Origin: Rhodococcus sp. KBS0724
GTDB taxonomy: Bacteria > Actinomycetota > Actinomycetes > Mycobacteriales > Mycobacteriaceae
Assembly: GCF_005938745.2 (NCBI RefSeq)
Contig: NZ_VCBX02000002.1
Coordinates: 1 to 64,000 of the forward strand
DNA length: 64,000 bases
Direction: 5' to 3'
Numbering within the stretch: position 1 is the first letter of the stretch; the number at the start of each line of letters is the position of its first letter. The notes under the pieces were generated by a model, which had not been told where the DNA came from, did not search any database, and saw nothing but the letters and a program-made list of their open reading frames with translations. Positions 8,067-15,763 of this stretch are shown piece by piece. The position numbers and the translations under genes were made by a program.

Positions 8067-9095
8067 TTAAGCCGCTGCGGTTTCGGAGTCCTTTGCGTCC
8101 TCGGATTCGGCGGCTGGTCGGTTGATCCAGACGTTGTCGGGTAGGTCGAGGATCTTCGGCGCGGCTGTGGTGCCGAAACGGTAAGGGTGTTGCTCGCGGG
8201 CCGCGGCGAGGACACTTCTTCGGTCAGCGGCCTTGCCGGCCGCGAGTCCGAAGTGAACGTCTGCGGGAGTATGCAGGCCGATCCCGGTGTGCCGATGCTC
8301 ATGGTTGTACCAGTTGGTGAAGCTTTCCATGAATTCCCTTGCTGCAAAAAGTGATCCGAACCGATCAGGAAACTCCGGCCCGTACTTCAGCGTCTTGAAC
8401 AACGACTCCGAGAATGGATTATCATTCGATACTCGCGGACGTGAGTGTGAACGTGTCACTTCCAGATCTGCGAGGAGCGTCGCGACGGTCTTGCTGGTCA
8501 TCGATGTTCCGCGGTCGGCGTGGACCACGTTCGGAATGCCATGCACCGCGAAGATCTGTTCCATCAATTCCCGTGCCAGCAAACCGGATTCGTGCGTGTG
8601 AACATGGACGCCGACAATGTAGCGCGAGTAGATGTCGATCATCACGTACGCATCGAAGTACTGACCTTTCACCGGACCGGCGAGCTTGGTGATGTCCCAC
8701 GAATACACCTGCCTGGCCGCAGTCGCGACCAGTTCCGGACACGCCTTCGCCGGGTGCCGCGCGAGCCGTCTACGCTCGGAGACCTGCGCATTCTCACGCA
8801 GGATTCGGTACATCGTGGACACCGAACACAGATACGTCCCTTCGTCGAGGAGTTGAGCGAATATCTCCAGCGGAGCCTGGTCGACGAATCGATCGCAATT
8901 GAGGACGTCAAGGACGCGACGTCGTTCGAGGTCACTGAGTTTGTTCACCGGTGCCGGGCGGGCCACAGCCGGCGGTGTGGGCAATCGTGCTGCGGTGCGG
9001 CGTCTGGTTGCTGTCGAGCGGACGAGACCAGTCAGCGTGCTCGCCGCCCGGGTACCGACACCGGCAGCGGTGAGTTCGGACCAGGCAGCGGTCAT
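8067..9095 (-). CDS. IS3-family transposase, OrfB (DDE integrase), copy 1
   Basis: The 342-residue protein has an IS3 OrfB layout: an N-terminal helical region, a helix-turn-helix (about residues 55-110, with YLCSVSTMYRILRENAQV) and an rve integrase core. The catalytic residues are seen in YSWDITKLAGP (first Asp), VVHADRGTSM (second Asp) and DNPFSESLFKTLKY (Glu). Its start ATG overlaps the stop of orfA as ATGA (9092-9095), so expression is likely by translational coupling, not the -1 frameshift of many IS3 elements. It is identical to the copy at 14018-15046, so both copies appear intact and recently active. Confidence 0.95.
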   Translation of the reverse strand: MTAAWSELTAAGVGTRAASTLTGLVRSTATRRRTAARLPTPPAVARPAPVNKLSDLERRRVLDVLNCDRFVDQAPLEIFAQLLDEGTYLCSVSTMYRILRENAQVSERRRLARHPAKACPELVATAARQVYSWDITKLAGPVKGQYFDAYVMIDIYSRYIVGVHVHTHESGLLARELMEQIFAVHGIPNVVHADRGTSMTSKTVATLLADLEVTRSHSRPRVSNDNPFSESLFKTLKYGPEFPDRFGSLFAAREFMESFTNWYNHEHRHTGIGLHTPADVHFGLAAGKAADRRSVLAAAREQHPYRFGTTAAPKILDLPDNVWINRPAAESEDAKDSETAAA

Positions 9096-9520
9096 CGTTT
9101 GTTGTTCGTCTCGCCCGAATCCGCTCCCTCGGAGAGACTTTCCAAGAGAGCGTGTGCTTTTCCCATGATGTCCAGTGCGGCTTCGGTGGTGGTCAGTCGC
9201 TTGTTTGCCCGGGCAAGTTCGCGGGTCAGTCTCGCGATTTCGGCTTGTTCGGAAGTCAGTTTGCCGACCTTTTCACCAAGTTTCTTACCTTGGAGTACTC
9301 CGGCATCGCGTTGCTTGCGCCATTCGCTGATCAGCGATGAGTACAGACCCTCCCGTCGCAGATACGCGCCGCCGCCGCCGTGTTCGCAGGCCTGTTCGTA
9401 CGCCGTGAGGTGCGCGATCTTGTCCGCGGTGGTGAAGGTGCGGCGCCGGCGAGGGCCGTCGGCTCTGGGATGTGCTGGATCCATCGGTTCATTGTGGTCT
9501 GTGATCGCTGGAGCGGTCAT
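9092..9520 (-). CDS. IS3-family transposase, OrfA (DNA-binding), copy 1
   Basis: The 142-residue protein has a helix-turn-helix in its first half (FTTADKIAHLTAYEQACEHG through REGLYSSLISEWRKQRDAG) and a leucine-zipper-like coiled coil in the second half (about residues 85-130), as in IS3 OrfA proteins. It would recognise the IS ends and multimerise with OrfB. It overlaps orfB by four bases. Identical to the copy at 15043-15471. Confidence 0.93.
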   Translation of the reverse strand: MTAPAITDHNEPMDPAHPRADGPRRRRTFTTADKIAHLTAYEQACEHGGGGAYLRREGLYSSLISEWRKQRDAGVLQGKKLGEKVGKLTSEQAEIARLTRELARANKRLTTTEAALDIMGKAHALLESLSEGADSGETNNKR

Positions 9521-10070
9521 GTTCGGTCGATCCGTATCTCGCCCTGCATCAGGTGGGGTTGCTGTGAACCAGTGGACTCAACTCATGCTGACACGCAGGG
9601 CCGCAGCATTGATCGTGAACCAGATTCGATTCGGTCTATCAGCAGATCGTTTACTCAAAGTACTCATCGAGGAAGGTGACGACCGAGGTTTCCCGGACCT
9701 CCCTCGGCGCCCGTCCGGCCGAGTTCTTCCCGAAGATGCGAAGGCGTACGTAGAGAAATGTCGTTCCGACGTCGATTCGGACTCCGCTGACTGGCGGCTG
9801 TGGTTTCTCCTCGCCGGAAGTTTCGAGATCGCTCGTGATCGCCACAGTGCGGTTCTCGCGCTCCGCAAAGCCAATGAACTCATCTCTTCGCGAGTTGTAG
9901 GTCCGCACCACTAGTTCCAGAAATTCAGTACCCGACGTAACGCGCTCAACCCACTGAGAATTCGAGTGTGGCTTGCCGCTACCCGGCGTGAGGAGCAGTT
10001 TCGGTTGTGGCGATTCATCAAGTTCCACTAGCGCGCACCCTCACCGCGAGACGTGCATCCTTCAGCCGAT

Positions 10071-10091
10071 CCGATTGCTTATTGCAATCGG
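10071..10091. repeat. Small hairpin between convergent genes
   Basis: CCGATTGC (10071-10078) and GCAATCGG (10084-10091) form a perfect 8-bp stem with a 5-base loop. It sits beside a larger hairpin at 10106-10147 and may contribute to termination. Confidence 0.45.
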
Positions 10092-10105
10092 GGCCACTTG
10101 CGGAA

Positions 10106-10147
10106 CCGATTGTGCTGCCGTGGGTTCTCGATCGGCAGCACAATCGG
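10106..10147. terminator. Bidirectional terminator-like hairpin
   Basis: A 15-bp perfect inverted repeat (CCGATTGTGCTGCCG / CGGCAGCACAATCGG) with a 12-base loop lies between the interrupted operon on the plus strand (ending 9914) and the minus-strand flavoprotein gene ending at 10162. The position fits termination from both sides. There is no strong T-tract. Confidence 0.65.
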
Positions 10148-10161
10148 CGTATCAGTTTGGG

Positions 10162-11388
10162 TCAAGGCTTCGGTACCGGTGGAATGTACTCCGGCAGAGC
10201 ACCGTTCGGACCTGCCATTGCCAACAAAGACTCTTTGTCATCGGCTGGCGGATAGATCCACTCTGTGTTGATCGTTACCTTGAGATGTTGTCCAGCACTG
10301 CCAGTCATCACGACTGTACGATCCCAACCCGTCGTGACCACGGCCCCTGCCGCCCCTAGCGCCAGACACGTCTGATATTCATCCGGGGAAAATGCTACGA
10401 GAGGTTCCCCAAGCAGATCGGCCCCAGCATTGTGGCCGGCGAATTTGCCGAGAGGTACAGCGTACTGACAGCTCTGCATCACGGTCCGGCCGTGCGTTGC
10501 AACCGCCGCCGCGGTATCGCCCGCCGCATAGACGTCGGCAACACCGCTTACACGAAGGTACTCGTCGACTGACAGTCGGCCGAGCCAGTCACGTTCTGCA
10601 GGAATGCACTTCGTCAGTGGGCTGGCTGTCATTCCCGCTGTCCACACCACCGTGCGAGCGTCGATTTCAGTACCATCGGACAAAGTAACCCCATGTGAGC
10701 GAACACTATCCACACTCACGTTGAGGCGTACCTCGATTCCGAGGTCGCTCAGCGCGGCAGAGATTGCAGTGTGCGGACCCGAACCCAACTCGGGCCCAAC
10801 CTGGCGTTCCCTCTCCACCAAGACCAACCGTACTACTGCCTGGCCATCGGCGATCTCACGAACTCGCTGCGTCAACTCCGCCGCAATTTCGAGTCCGGTA
10901 AATCCTGCCCCCACGACCACAATCGTGTACTGCCCAGCGCTGACACCTTCATGCGGAAGTCGGTGCAGATGTGAATCGAGCCGGGCAGCACCGGCAAGAG
11001 TGTCGACGTCAAAGAGATGTTCTGCCCCCACAATGGTCGGCATCACGACCTGGCTGCCGGACGCCAGTATGAGCTTTTCGTAGGCTATTACGGCACTGCG
11101 CCCGTCCCTACCGACTGTTGTGACCGATTGGGCGTCGGTGTCGATATCGGTCACAGTTGCCGGCACACGCCGGACACCTATCGGCCCAAGAATGGAGTCG
11201 AGTGGGACGCGCTTATTGTGAGGTTCCGATTCGTACAAACGTGGGCGTATCACCAGATCGTCACCGGCACTGACAACAACGATTTCCAGTTCCGAGTCAA
11301 CCACACCGCACTCATCCCGCAGTTTCGCGGCGCTGGCAGCGCTCCATACGCCGGCGAAGCCTCCCCCGACAATCAAAATCTTCGACAT
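10162..11388 (-). CDS. NDH-2-like FAD-dependent pyridine nucleotide oxidoreductase
   Basis: The 408-residue protein has the two-dinucleotide-fold layout of type II NADH dehydrogenases and related flavoproteins: an N-terminal FAD site (KILIVGGGFAGVWSAASAA), a central NAD(P) site (IVVVGAGFTGLEIAAEL, about residue 155) and the second FAD contact (VADVYAAGDTAAAVATHG, about residue 285). It lacks an obvious membrane helix; NDH-2 proteins bind the membrane peripherally and pass electrons from NADH to quinone. It is third in a minus-strand group behind a related flavoprotein (11975-13180) and an NTF2-fold protein, apparently under an ECF41 promoter. The true electron acceptor is not shown by sequence. 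Confidence 0.85.
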   Translation of the reverse strand: MSKILIVGGGFAGVWSAASAAKLRDECGVVDSELEIVVVSAGDDLVIRPRLYESEPHNKRVPLDSILGPIGVRRVPATVTDIDTDAQSVTTVGRDGRSAVIAYEKLILASGSQVVMPTIVGAEHLFDVDTLAGAARLDSHLHRLPHEGVSAGQYTIVVVGAGFTGLEIAAELTQRVREIADGQAVVRLVLVERERQVGPELGSGPHTAISAALSDLGIEVRLNVSVDSVRSHGVTLSDGTEIDARTVVWTAGMTASPLTKCIPAERDWLGRLSVDEYLRVSGVADVYAAGDTAAAVATHGRTVMQSCQYAVPLGKFAGHNAGADLLGEPLVAFSPDEYQTCLALGAAGAVVTTGWDRTVVMTGSAGQHLKVTINTEWIYPPADDKESLLAMAGPNGALPEYIPPVPKP

Positions 11389-11467
11389 GAATCAACCTTC
11401 CGTTGCTTCGTCACGGCGTCGGTCGTTGACCTCACGCAAGTCCTGTTCGTAGTCGGTTGCAACTGGG

Positions 11468-11905
11468 TCATCGATCTGACGTGGCCGAGCGGATTTGGGC
11501 AGTGGTGTGTGCCATATCCACGTACTCCCACACTCTGACGACCCAACCATCGATCGCTTCCAGCCAGAGGCTGTATTCGTTCTCGTAGAACCCGCCAGTG
11601 GAGAATTCACCACTCATCTTGAAGCGAACCGCTCCGATATTTCCGTCGGTAATCGCATGGTGCACTTCCACAGTCATCTTGTTCGGGTCGTACAGGTCAC
11701 CGAACACACGATGCAAATTAGCGAGAACTTCGCCTCGGCCGGATGTGAAGCTCTCCATCACCTCCGCTGGGATCGACGGGGTGATCCACCATGTGACATC
11801 TGGTGCTAAATTCTCGATCATTCGCTCAGGGTGTCCGGCCGCTTGCACAATCCGGGTCGCAAGCTCTGAGGGTGAGAGTGGTGCGCCCGTTGACGATGTA
11901 CTCAT
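11468..11905 (-). CDS. SnoaL/NTF2-like protein
   Basis: A protein of about 145 residues. The start is taken at ATG 11903-11905 (MSTSSTGAPLSPSELA), with GGAA upstream; a longer ORF begins at 11956. The central and C-terminal parts show the cone-shaped NTF2 pattern: helices up to ENLAPDVTWWI, then VEVHHAITDGNIGAVRFKM and a final strand with W-L-E-A-I-D-G-W-V-V-R-V-W-E-Y-V-D. Members of this fold include small isomerases, lactone-forming enzymes and ligand-binding proteins. It resembles the fold of the ECF41 sigma extension encoded nearby, which is notable, but no catalytic function can be assigned. It lies between two flavoprotein genes in a likely operon. Confidence 0.75.
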   Translation of the reverse strand: MSTSSTGAPLSPSELATRIVQAAGHPERMIENLAPDVTWWITPSIPAEVMESFTSGRGEVLANLHRVFGDLYDPNKMTVEVHHAITDGNIGAVRFKMSGEFSTGGFYENEYSLWLEAIDGWVVRVWEYVDMAHTTAQIRSATSDR

Positions 11906-11974
11906 CAGATTCCTATCCATGACCTCGGCAGTGCATTCTGCCGAATAGTGTTGCAATTGATAAATGTTGACGTT

Positions 11975-13180
11975 CTACGCATCGATATTTTCCGGGCGGT
12001 GATTCTTGGGTTTGGCCCAGTGATAGCTTCCTGCTCGACGGCGCTCCCACGACAGAATCACGCGGGCATATCGATTGTTCAAATCATTGAACAACGCACC
12101 GGTTTTACCCTTGATCGTGAAATCACGCGGCGTATCGTCGCTGTTAGTCAATTGAATCAGTCCGTCTCCAGGCCCCAAACTCAAACTCAGAACGAGGTAC
12201 CTGAGCGCAAAAGGTTTGGGTTCAACACCTTTTAAGTCTGCGATGACGGTTTGGGCGGCGTGCGCTCCCTGCGGTGCGGCAGTTGCACATGCCATGCGTA
12301 GGGTTCTACCTGCCGATCCGGTGACAACCGCTCCATCGCCTGCGCCGAGAATTCGCGGGTGCGCTGTCGAGCGCATACTGGCATCGACGAGCAATCGACC
12401 GGACTTGTCGACAGCCAGTCCGCTATCGCGCGCCAAACTCGGTACGGCAAAGGACGCGGCCCAGACCACAACATTGCCTTCGACATGTTCGCCACTGCCG
12501 GTGATAATTCCGTCGGGTGTGACTTCTGCGACGGATACATTTTCGATCACGTCGACATTGCGCATCGCTTGAGCGTTCCTGATGTAGGCGCGCGCTTTCT
12601 CGGACACGGTAGGTGCCAGCACCGAAGACGTGATCATTTTCAGACTGAGATCAGGGCGTGCGACAGAGAGTTCCGAGACCATTTCGATCGCCGTGGACCC
12701 GCCGCCGACGACAATGACGCTGTCACCCGCAACGCACTCAGCGAGTGCGTCCCTCAGTTTGTGAGCCTGTTCAAGGCTAGACAAGTCGAACGCAAACTCA
12801 CGGGTACCCGGAACCGGATCGAGCACGGCACCGCTGCCGATCGCGTAGATCAGGTCGTCGTATTGCAGAGTCCATTGCTTCCCCGAAGGTGAATCGACAC
12901 CGTCAATTTCGTTGTGGTCGTGTCGAATCGTCGTCGCCGATCCAATGACGAGTTGGACCGAAGGGTTGAGCAATTCGGTCAAACTATGCCGCGTCGCAGA
13001 ATCGGAGTCGGCGCGGGCGGCCACTTCGTGGAGAAGCAGTCGCTCCACGAAACTGTTGATCGGGTTGACAAGTGTGACCTGGACCTTGCCGCGGAGGGTT
13101 CCCGCCAACCGGTTGGCACACATCACTCCGGCGTATCCACCACCCAGAATGACCACTCTACGAATCGTCTTGTTATTCAT
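11975..13180 (-). CDS. NDH-2-like FAD-dependent oxidoreductase (second paralogue)
   Basis: The start is placed at ATG 13178-13180, giving 401 residues that begin directly with the FAD fold (IRRVVILGGGYAGVMCANRL); the longer ORF adds about 59 residues that run across the promoter. A central nucleotide site reads DSVIVVGGGSTAIEMVSEL and the second FAD contact reads HPRILGAGDGAVVTGSAG. It is clearly related to, but diverged from, the protein at 10162-11388. It probably transfers electrons from NAD(P)H to a quinone or other acceptor. The gene is first of a minus-strand group (then NTF2-fold protein, second flavoprotein). An ECF41-like promoter lies only 9 bp upstream of the start, so the mRNA leader would be very short. 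Confidence 0.85.
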   Translation of the reverse strand: MNNKTIRRVVILGGGYAGVMCANRLAGTLRGKVQVTLVNPINSFVERLLLHEVAARADSDSATRHSLTELLNPSVQLVIGSATTIRHDHNEIDGVDSPSGKQWTLQYDDLIYAIGSGAVLDPVPGTREFAFDLSSLEQAHKLRDALAECVAGDSVIVVGGGSTAIEMVSELSVARPDLSLKMITSSVLAPTVSEKARAYIRNAQAMRNVDVIENVSVAEVTPDGIITGSGEHVEGNVVVWAASFAVPSLARDSGLAVDKSGRLLVDASMRSTAHPRILGAGDGAVVTGSAGRTLRMACATAAPQGAHAAQTVIADLKGVEPKPFALRYLVLSLSLGPGDGLIQLTNSDDTPRDFTIKGKTGALFNDLNNRYARVILSWERRRAGSYHWAKPKNHRPENIDA

Positions 13181-13188
13181 ACCTATAG

Positions 13189-13215
13189 GACGATATGGTC
13201 GCATCGAATGTGACT
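13189..13215 (-). promoter_or_regulatory. ECF41-type promoter of the flavoprotein operon
   Basis: On the minus strand AGTCACA (13215-13209) and CGTC (13192-13189) are separated by 16 bases, the same spacing as the TGTCACA-N16-CGTC site before the sigma gene, with one mismatch. It links the two gene groups to the same sigma factor. Confidence 0.65.
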
Positions 13216-13563
13216 TCGCGGCGTCAGTGGGGTCGCTCAACGGCAAGGTACATGCGTGCGAGATCGCGCTTGTCGCGGTCATCTCGGTGCGCATACCGTC
13301 GGTAAGGCCCGACCGTGCATGCGAATTCGACTGGTGCGACGTGATCCATGGGAGCAAGCCGCACGCGTTGGTGCGACGAGCCGAGCGGCACGCAGGTGTT
13401 CGATGAATACTGCCACGCGATTCGTGCGAGGATTCCTCTACTCACCCGCGATCGTCGTCGCAGCAATTCCGGGGCGAGTGGGGCCTCCGGCATTCACGTG
13501 CCACCATCTTGCGAGTTGTCCGAGATACTGAGATCTTCTGCCTCACACCCCGGTTGAGTCTCC
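13216..13563. other. Intergenic region, no gene seen
   Basis: About 350 bp between the flavoprotein promoter and the end of the small membrane protein gene. Only arginine-rich shadow-like ORFs are present. No hairpin or repeat stands out. Confidence 0.45.
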
Positions 13564-13968
13564 TCAGATCAACAGGATGGCCACGAAAATGGCTGCTGCG
13601 CCCAAGATGTCGGCGACCGCGCAGAACGGTACGTACCACCGTGGCACCGTCCCGACTCCCAGCCACAGCAGCTTGTGTTGGTGGACGATGTCCCATAGTC
13701 CGTGAAGTAGTAGGCCCACCGCAATCCACACTGGTCCAAACAACAAGCCACTGATTGTCAGAGCGATTCCGACGGCAACGAAGGAGACTTCGACCAGTAA
13801 CTCTTGAACGCTGCCACCCACGAGCGCGAATCCGAGGTAGACCCCGTAGATCATGGCGAGGAAGGTGGCAAGAATCGGCGTTGATCGGGCAGGGTCGAAG
13901 ATGACGACGACGGCAAGAAACCCAACGGCTCCCACGACTCCCATAGTCACAGACGCCGGTGTAGTCAT
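13564..13968 (-). CDS. Small polytopic membrane protein (DUF6010-like)
   Basis: A 134-residue protein, mostly hydrophobic, with four predicted membrane helices (about 7-25, 30-52, 58-85, 110-133). The loop L-L-L-H-G-L-W-D-I-V-H-Q-H and the following P-R-W-Y-V-P-F-C-A-V-A-D recall DUF6010-type membrane proteins, which carry the same H-G-L-W-D and W-Y-P-x-x-C-A pattern. Function unknown. The start ATG (13966-13968) lies only 14 bp from the end of IS copy 2, so the insertion has cut the gene away from its original promoter and any operator. It may now be silent, or read from the IS. Confidence 0.7.
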   Translation of the reverse strand: MTTPASVTMGVVGAVGFLAVVVIFDPARSTPILATFLAMIYGVYLGFALVGGSVQELLVEVSFVAVGIALTISGLLFGPVWIAVGLLLHGLWDIVHQHKLLWLGVGTVPRWYVPFCAVADILGAAAIFVAILLI

Positions 13969-14017
13969 CAGGTCGTGGGGATGCGGAACTTGTCAAGGCG
14001 TCTGAGTCCAATAGGTG

Positions 14018-15046
14018 TTAAGCCGCTGCGGTTTCGGAGTCCTTTGCGTCCTCGGATTCGGCGGCTGGTCGGTTGATCCAGACGTTGTCGGGTAGGTCGA
14101 GGATCTTCGGCGCGGCTGTGGTGCCGAAACGGTAAGGGTGTTGCTCGCGGGCCGCGGCGAGGACACTTCTTCGGTCAGCGGCCTTGCCGGCCGCGAGTCC
14201 GAAGTGAACGTCTGCGGGAGTATGCAGGCCGATCCCGGTGTGCCGATGCTCATGGTTGTACCAGTTGGTGAAGCTTTCCATGAATTCCCTTGCTGCAAAA
14301 AGTGATCCGAACCGATCAGGAAACTCCGGCCCGTACTTCAGCGTCTTGAACAACGACTCCGAGAATGGATTATCATTCGATACTCGCGGACGTGAGTGTG
14401 AACGTGTCACTTCCAGATCTGCGAGGAGCGTCGCGACGGTCTTGCTGGTCATCGATGTTCCGCGGTCGGCGTGGACCACGTTCGGAATGCCATGCACCGC
14501 GAAGATCTGTTCCATCAATTCCCGTGCCAGCAAACCGGATTCGTGCGTGTGAACATGGACGCCGACAATGTAGCGCGAGTAGATGTCGATCATCACGTAC
14601 GCATCGAAGTACTGACCTTTCACCGGACCGGCGAGCTTGGTGATGTCCCACGAATACACCTGCCTGGCCGCAGTCGCGACCAGTTCCGGACACGCCTTCG
14701 CCGGGTGCCGCGCGAGCCGTCTACGCTCGGAGACCTGCGCATTCTCACGCAGGATTCGGTACATCGTGGACACCGAACACAGATACGTCCCTTCGTCGAG
14801 GAGTTGAGCGAATATCTCCAGCGGAGCCTGGTCGACGAATCGATCGCAATTGAGGACGTCAAGGACGCGACGTCGTTCGAGGTCACTGAGTTTGTTCACC
14901 GGTGCCGGGCGGGCCACAGCCGGCGGTGTGGGCAATCGTGCTGCGGTGCGGCGTCTGGTTGCTGTCGAGCGGACGAGACCAGTCAGCGTGCTCGCCGCCC
15001 GGGTACCGACACCGGCAGCGGTGAGTTCGGACCAGGCAGCGGTCAT
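14018..15046 (-). CDS. IS3-family transposase, OrfB, copy 2
   Basis: Identical to 8067-9095: 342 residues with helix-turn-helix and an rve integrase core, catalytic Asp in YSWDITKLAGP and HADRGTS, Glu in NPFSESLFKTL. The ATG overlaps the orfA stop by four bases. The intact frame suggests functional enzyme. Confidence 0.95.
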   Translation of the reverse strand: MTAAWSELTAAGVGTRAASTLTGLVRSTATRRRTAARLPTPPAVARPAPVNKLSDLERRRVLDVLNCDRFVDQAPLEIFAQLLDEGTYLCSVSTMYRILRENAQVSERRRLARHPAKACPELVATAARQVYSWDITKLAGPVKGQYFDAYVMIDIYSRYIVGVHVHTHESGLLARELMEQIFAVHGIPNVVHADRGTSMTSKTVATLLADLEVTRSHSRPRVSNDNPFSESLFKTLKYGPEFPDRFGSLFAAREFMESFTNWYNHEHRHTGIGLHTPADVHFGLAAGKAADRRSVLAAAREQHPYRFGTTAAPKILDLPDNVWINRPAAESEDAKDSETAAA

Positions 15047-15471
15047 CGTTTGTTGTTCGTCTCGCCCGAATCCGCTCCCTCGGAGAGACTTTCCAAGAGA
15101 GCGTGTGCTTTTCCCATGATGTCCAGTGCGGCTTCGGTGGTGGTCAGTCGCTTGTTTGCCCGGGCAAGTTCGCGGGTCAGTCTCGCGATTTCGGCTTGTT
15201 CGGAAGTCAGTTTGCCGACCTTTTCACCAAGTTTCTTACCTTGGAGTACTCCGGCATCGCGTTGCTTGCGCCATTCGCTGATCAGCGATGAGTACAGACC
15301 CTCCCGTCGCAGATACGCGCCGCCGCCGCCGTGTTCGCAGGCCTGTTCGTACGCCGTGAGGTGCGCGATCTTGTCCGCGGTGGTGAAGGTGCGGCGCCGG
15401 CGAGGGCCGTCGGCTCTGGGATGTGCTGGATCCATCGGTTCATTGTGGTCTGTGATCGCTGGAGCGGTCAT
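15043..15471 (-). CDS. IS3-family transposase, OrfA, copy 2
   Basis: Identical to 9092-9520: 142 residues, N-terminal helix-turn-helix (FTTADKIAHLTAYEQACEHG) and a C-terminal coiled coil. It acts with OrfB on the ends of the element. Confidence 0.93.
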   Translation of the reverse strand: MTAPAITDHNEPMDPAHPRADGPRRRRTFTTADKIAHLTAYEQACEHGGGGAYLRREGLYSSLISEWRKQRDAGVLQGKKLGEKVGKLTSEQAEIARLTRELARANKRLTTTEAALDIMGKAHALLESLSEGADSGETNNKR

Positions 15472-15609
15472 GTTCGGTCGATCCGTATCTCGCCCTGCAT
15501 CAGGTGGGGTTGCTGTGAACCAGTGGACTCAACTCATGCTGACACGCAGGGATGCCGGGTCTCGACAATCCGGTCCATTCGTTCCTCTCGTGTTCGACGG
15601 TTATGCACT

Positions 15610-15634
15610 GTTGACTCACGATTGGTCAGTCAAC
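15610..15634. promoter_or_regulatory. Operator-like inverted repeat, severed from its gene by IS copy 2
   Basis: GTTGACT (15610-15616) and AGTCAAC (15628-15634) form a 7-bp perfect dyad with an 11-base spacer. On the minus strand it contains TTGACT, which could be a -35 box. Before the IS inserted it would have lain about 70-100 bp upstream of the 13564-13968 gene. Confidence 0.45.
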
Positions 15635-15763
15635 ACTGCCACTTGACGCACACCACATGGTCGAACACGCAATTGCCGGTCCGCATACATCGATATACTC
15701 CCGACTTCCTCGACCAATTCTCAAAGCTGCGCCCATGAGGTCGGGAAACAAGGTGGCCACCGA

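Larger units (their letters stand above)
8032..9599 (-). mobile_element. IS3-type insertion sequence, copy 1 (1,568 bp)
   Basis: Identical to 13983-15550. The boundaries come from comparing the two copies: identity starts at GCGGAACTTGTCAA and ends at GACACGCAGG. Each copy is flanked by its own 3-bp repeat, here GCC (8029-8031 and 9600-9602). Near the ends are inverted TGTCA...GAGTCCA motifs. Contents: orfA and orfB on the minus strand. Confidence 0.88.
7882..9914 (+). pseudogene. Membrane protein gene split by an IS3-type element
   Basis: The 5' part (7882-8031) encodes a start MNKKLVSLMAATLALL, hydrophobic and signal-like, followed by a second hydrophobic segment. The 3' part (9603-9914) encodes a soluble domain with a WRLWFLLAGSFEIARDRHSA segment that looks like a single TPR-type helical pair. 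Between them lie the 1,568-bp IS and one copy of its GCC target duplication. Removing IS plus one GCC joins the two parts in frame at ..TVA-AALIV.. and restores a 153-residue protein with two membrane helices and a cytoplasmic tail. The family is not recognised. The gene was the fourth in the sdhC-sdhD-peptide operon, so its loss probably affects that module. Confidence 0.8.
13983..15550 (-). mobile_element. IS3-type insertion sequence, copy 2 (1,568 bp)
   Basis: Sequence-identical to 8032-9599 and in the same orientation. Flanked by a GAT target duplication (13980-13982 and 15551-15553), different from the GCC of copy 1, so the copies inserted independently. The site is 14 bp upstream of the start of the 13564-13968 gene. 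Confidence 0.88.

Noticed and set aside
8520..9914. 464-codon plus-strand ORF through IS copy 1
   Set aside because: Its first 360 codons are the antisense of the transposase genes; only the last 104 codons are real, as the 3' part of the interrupted gene.
8032..15550. Composite transposon made of the two IS copies
   Set aside because: Each copy has its own 3-bp target duplication (GCC and GAT), so the outer flanks do not match.
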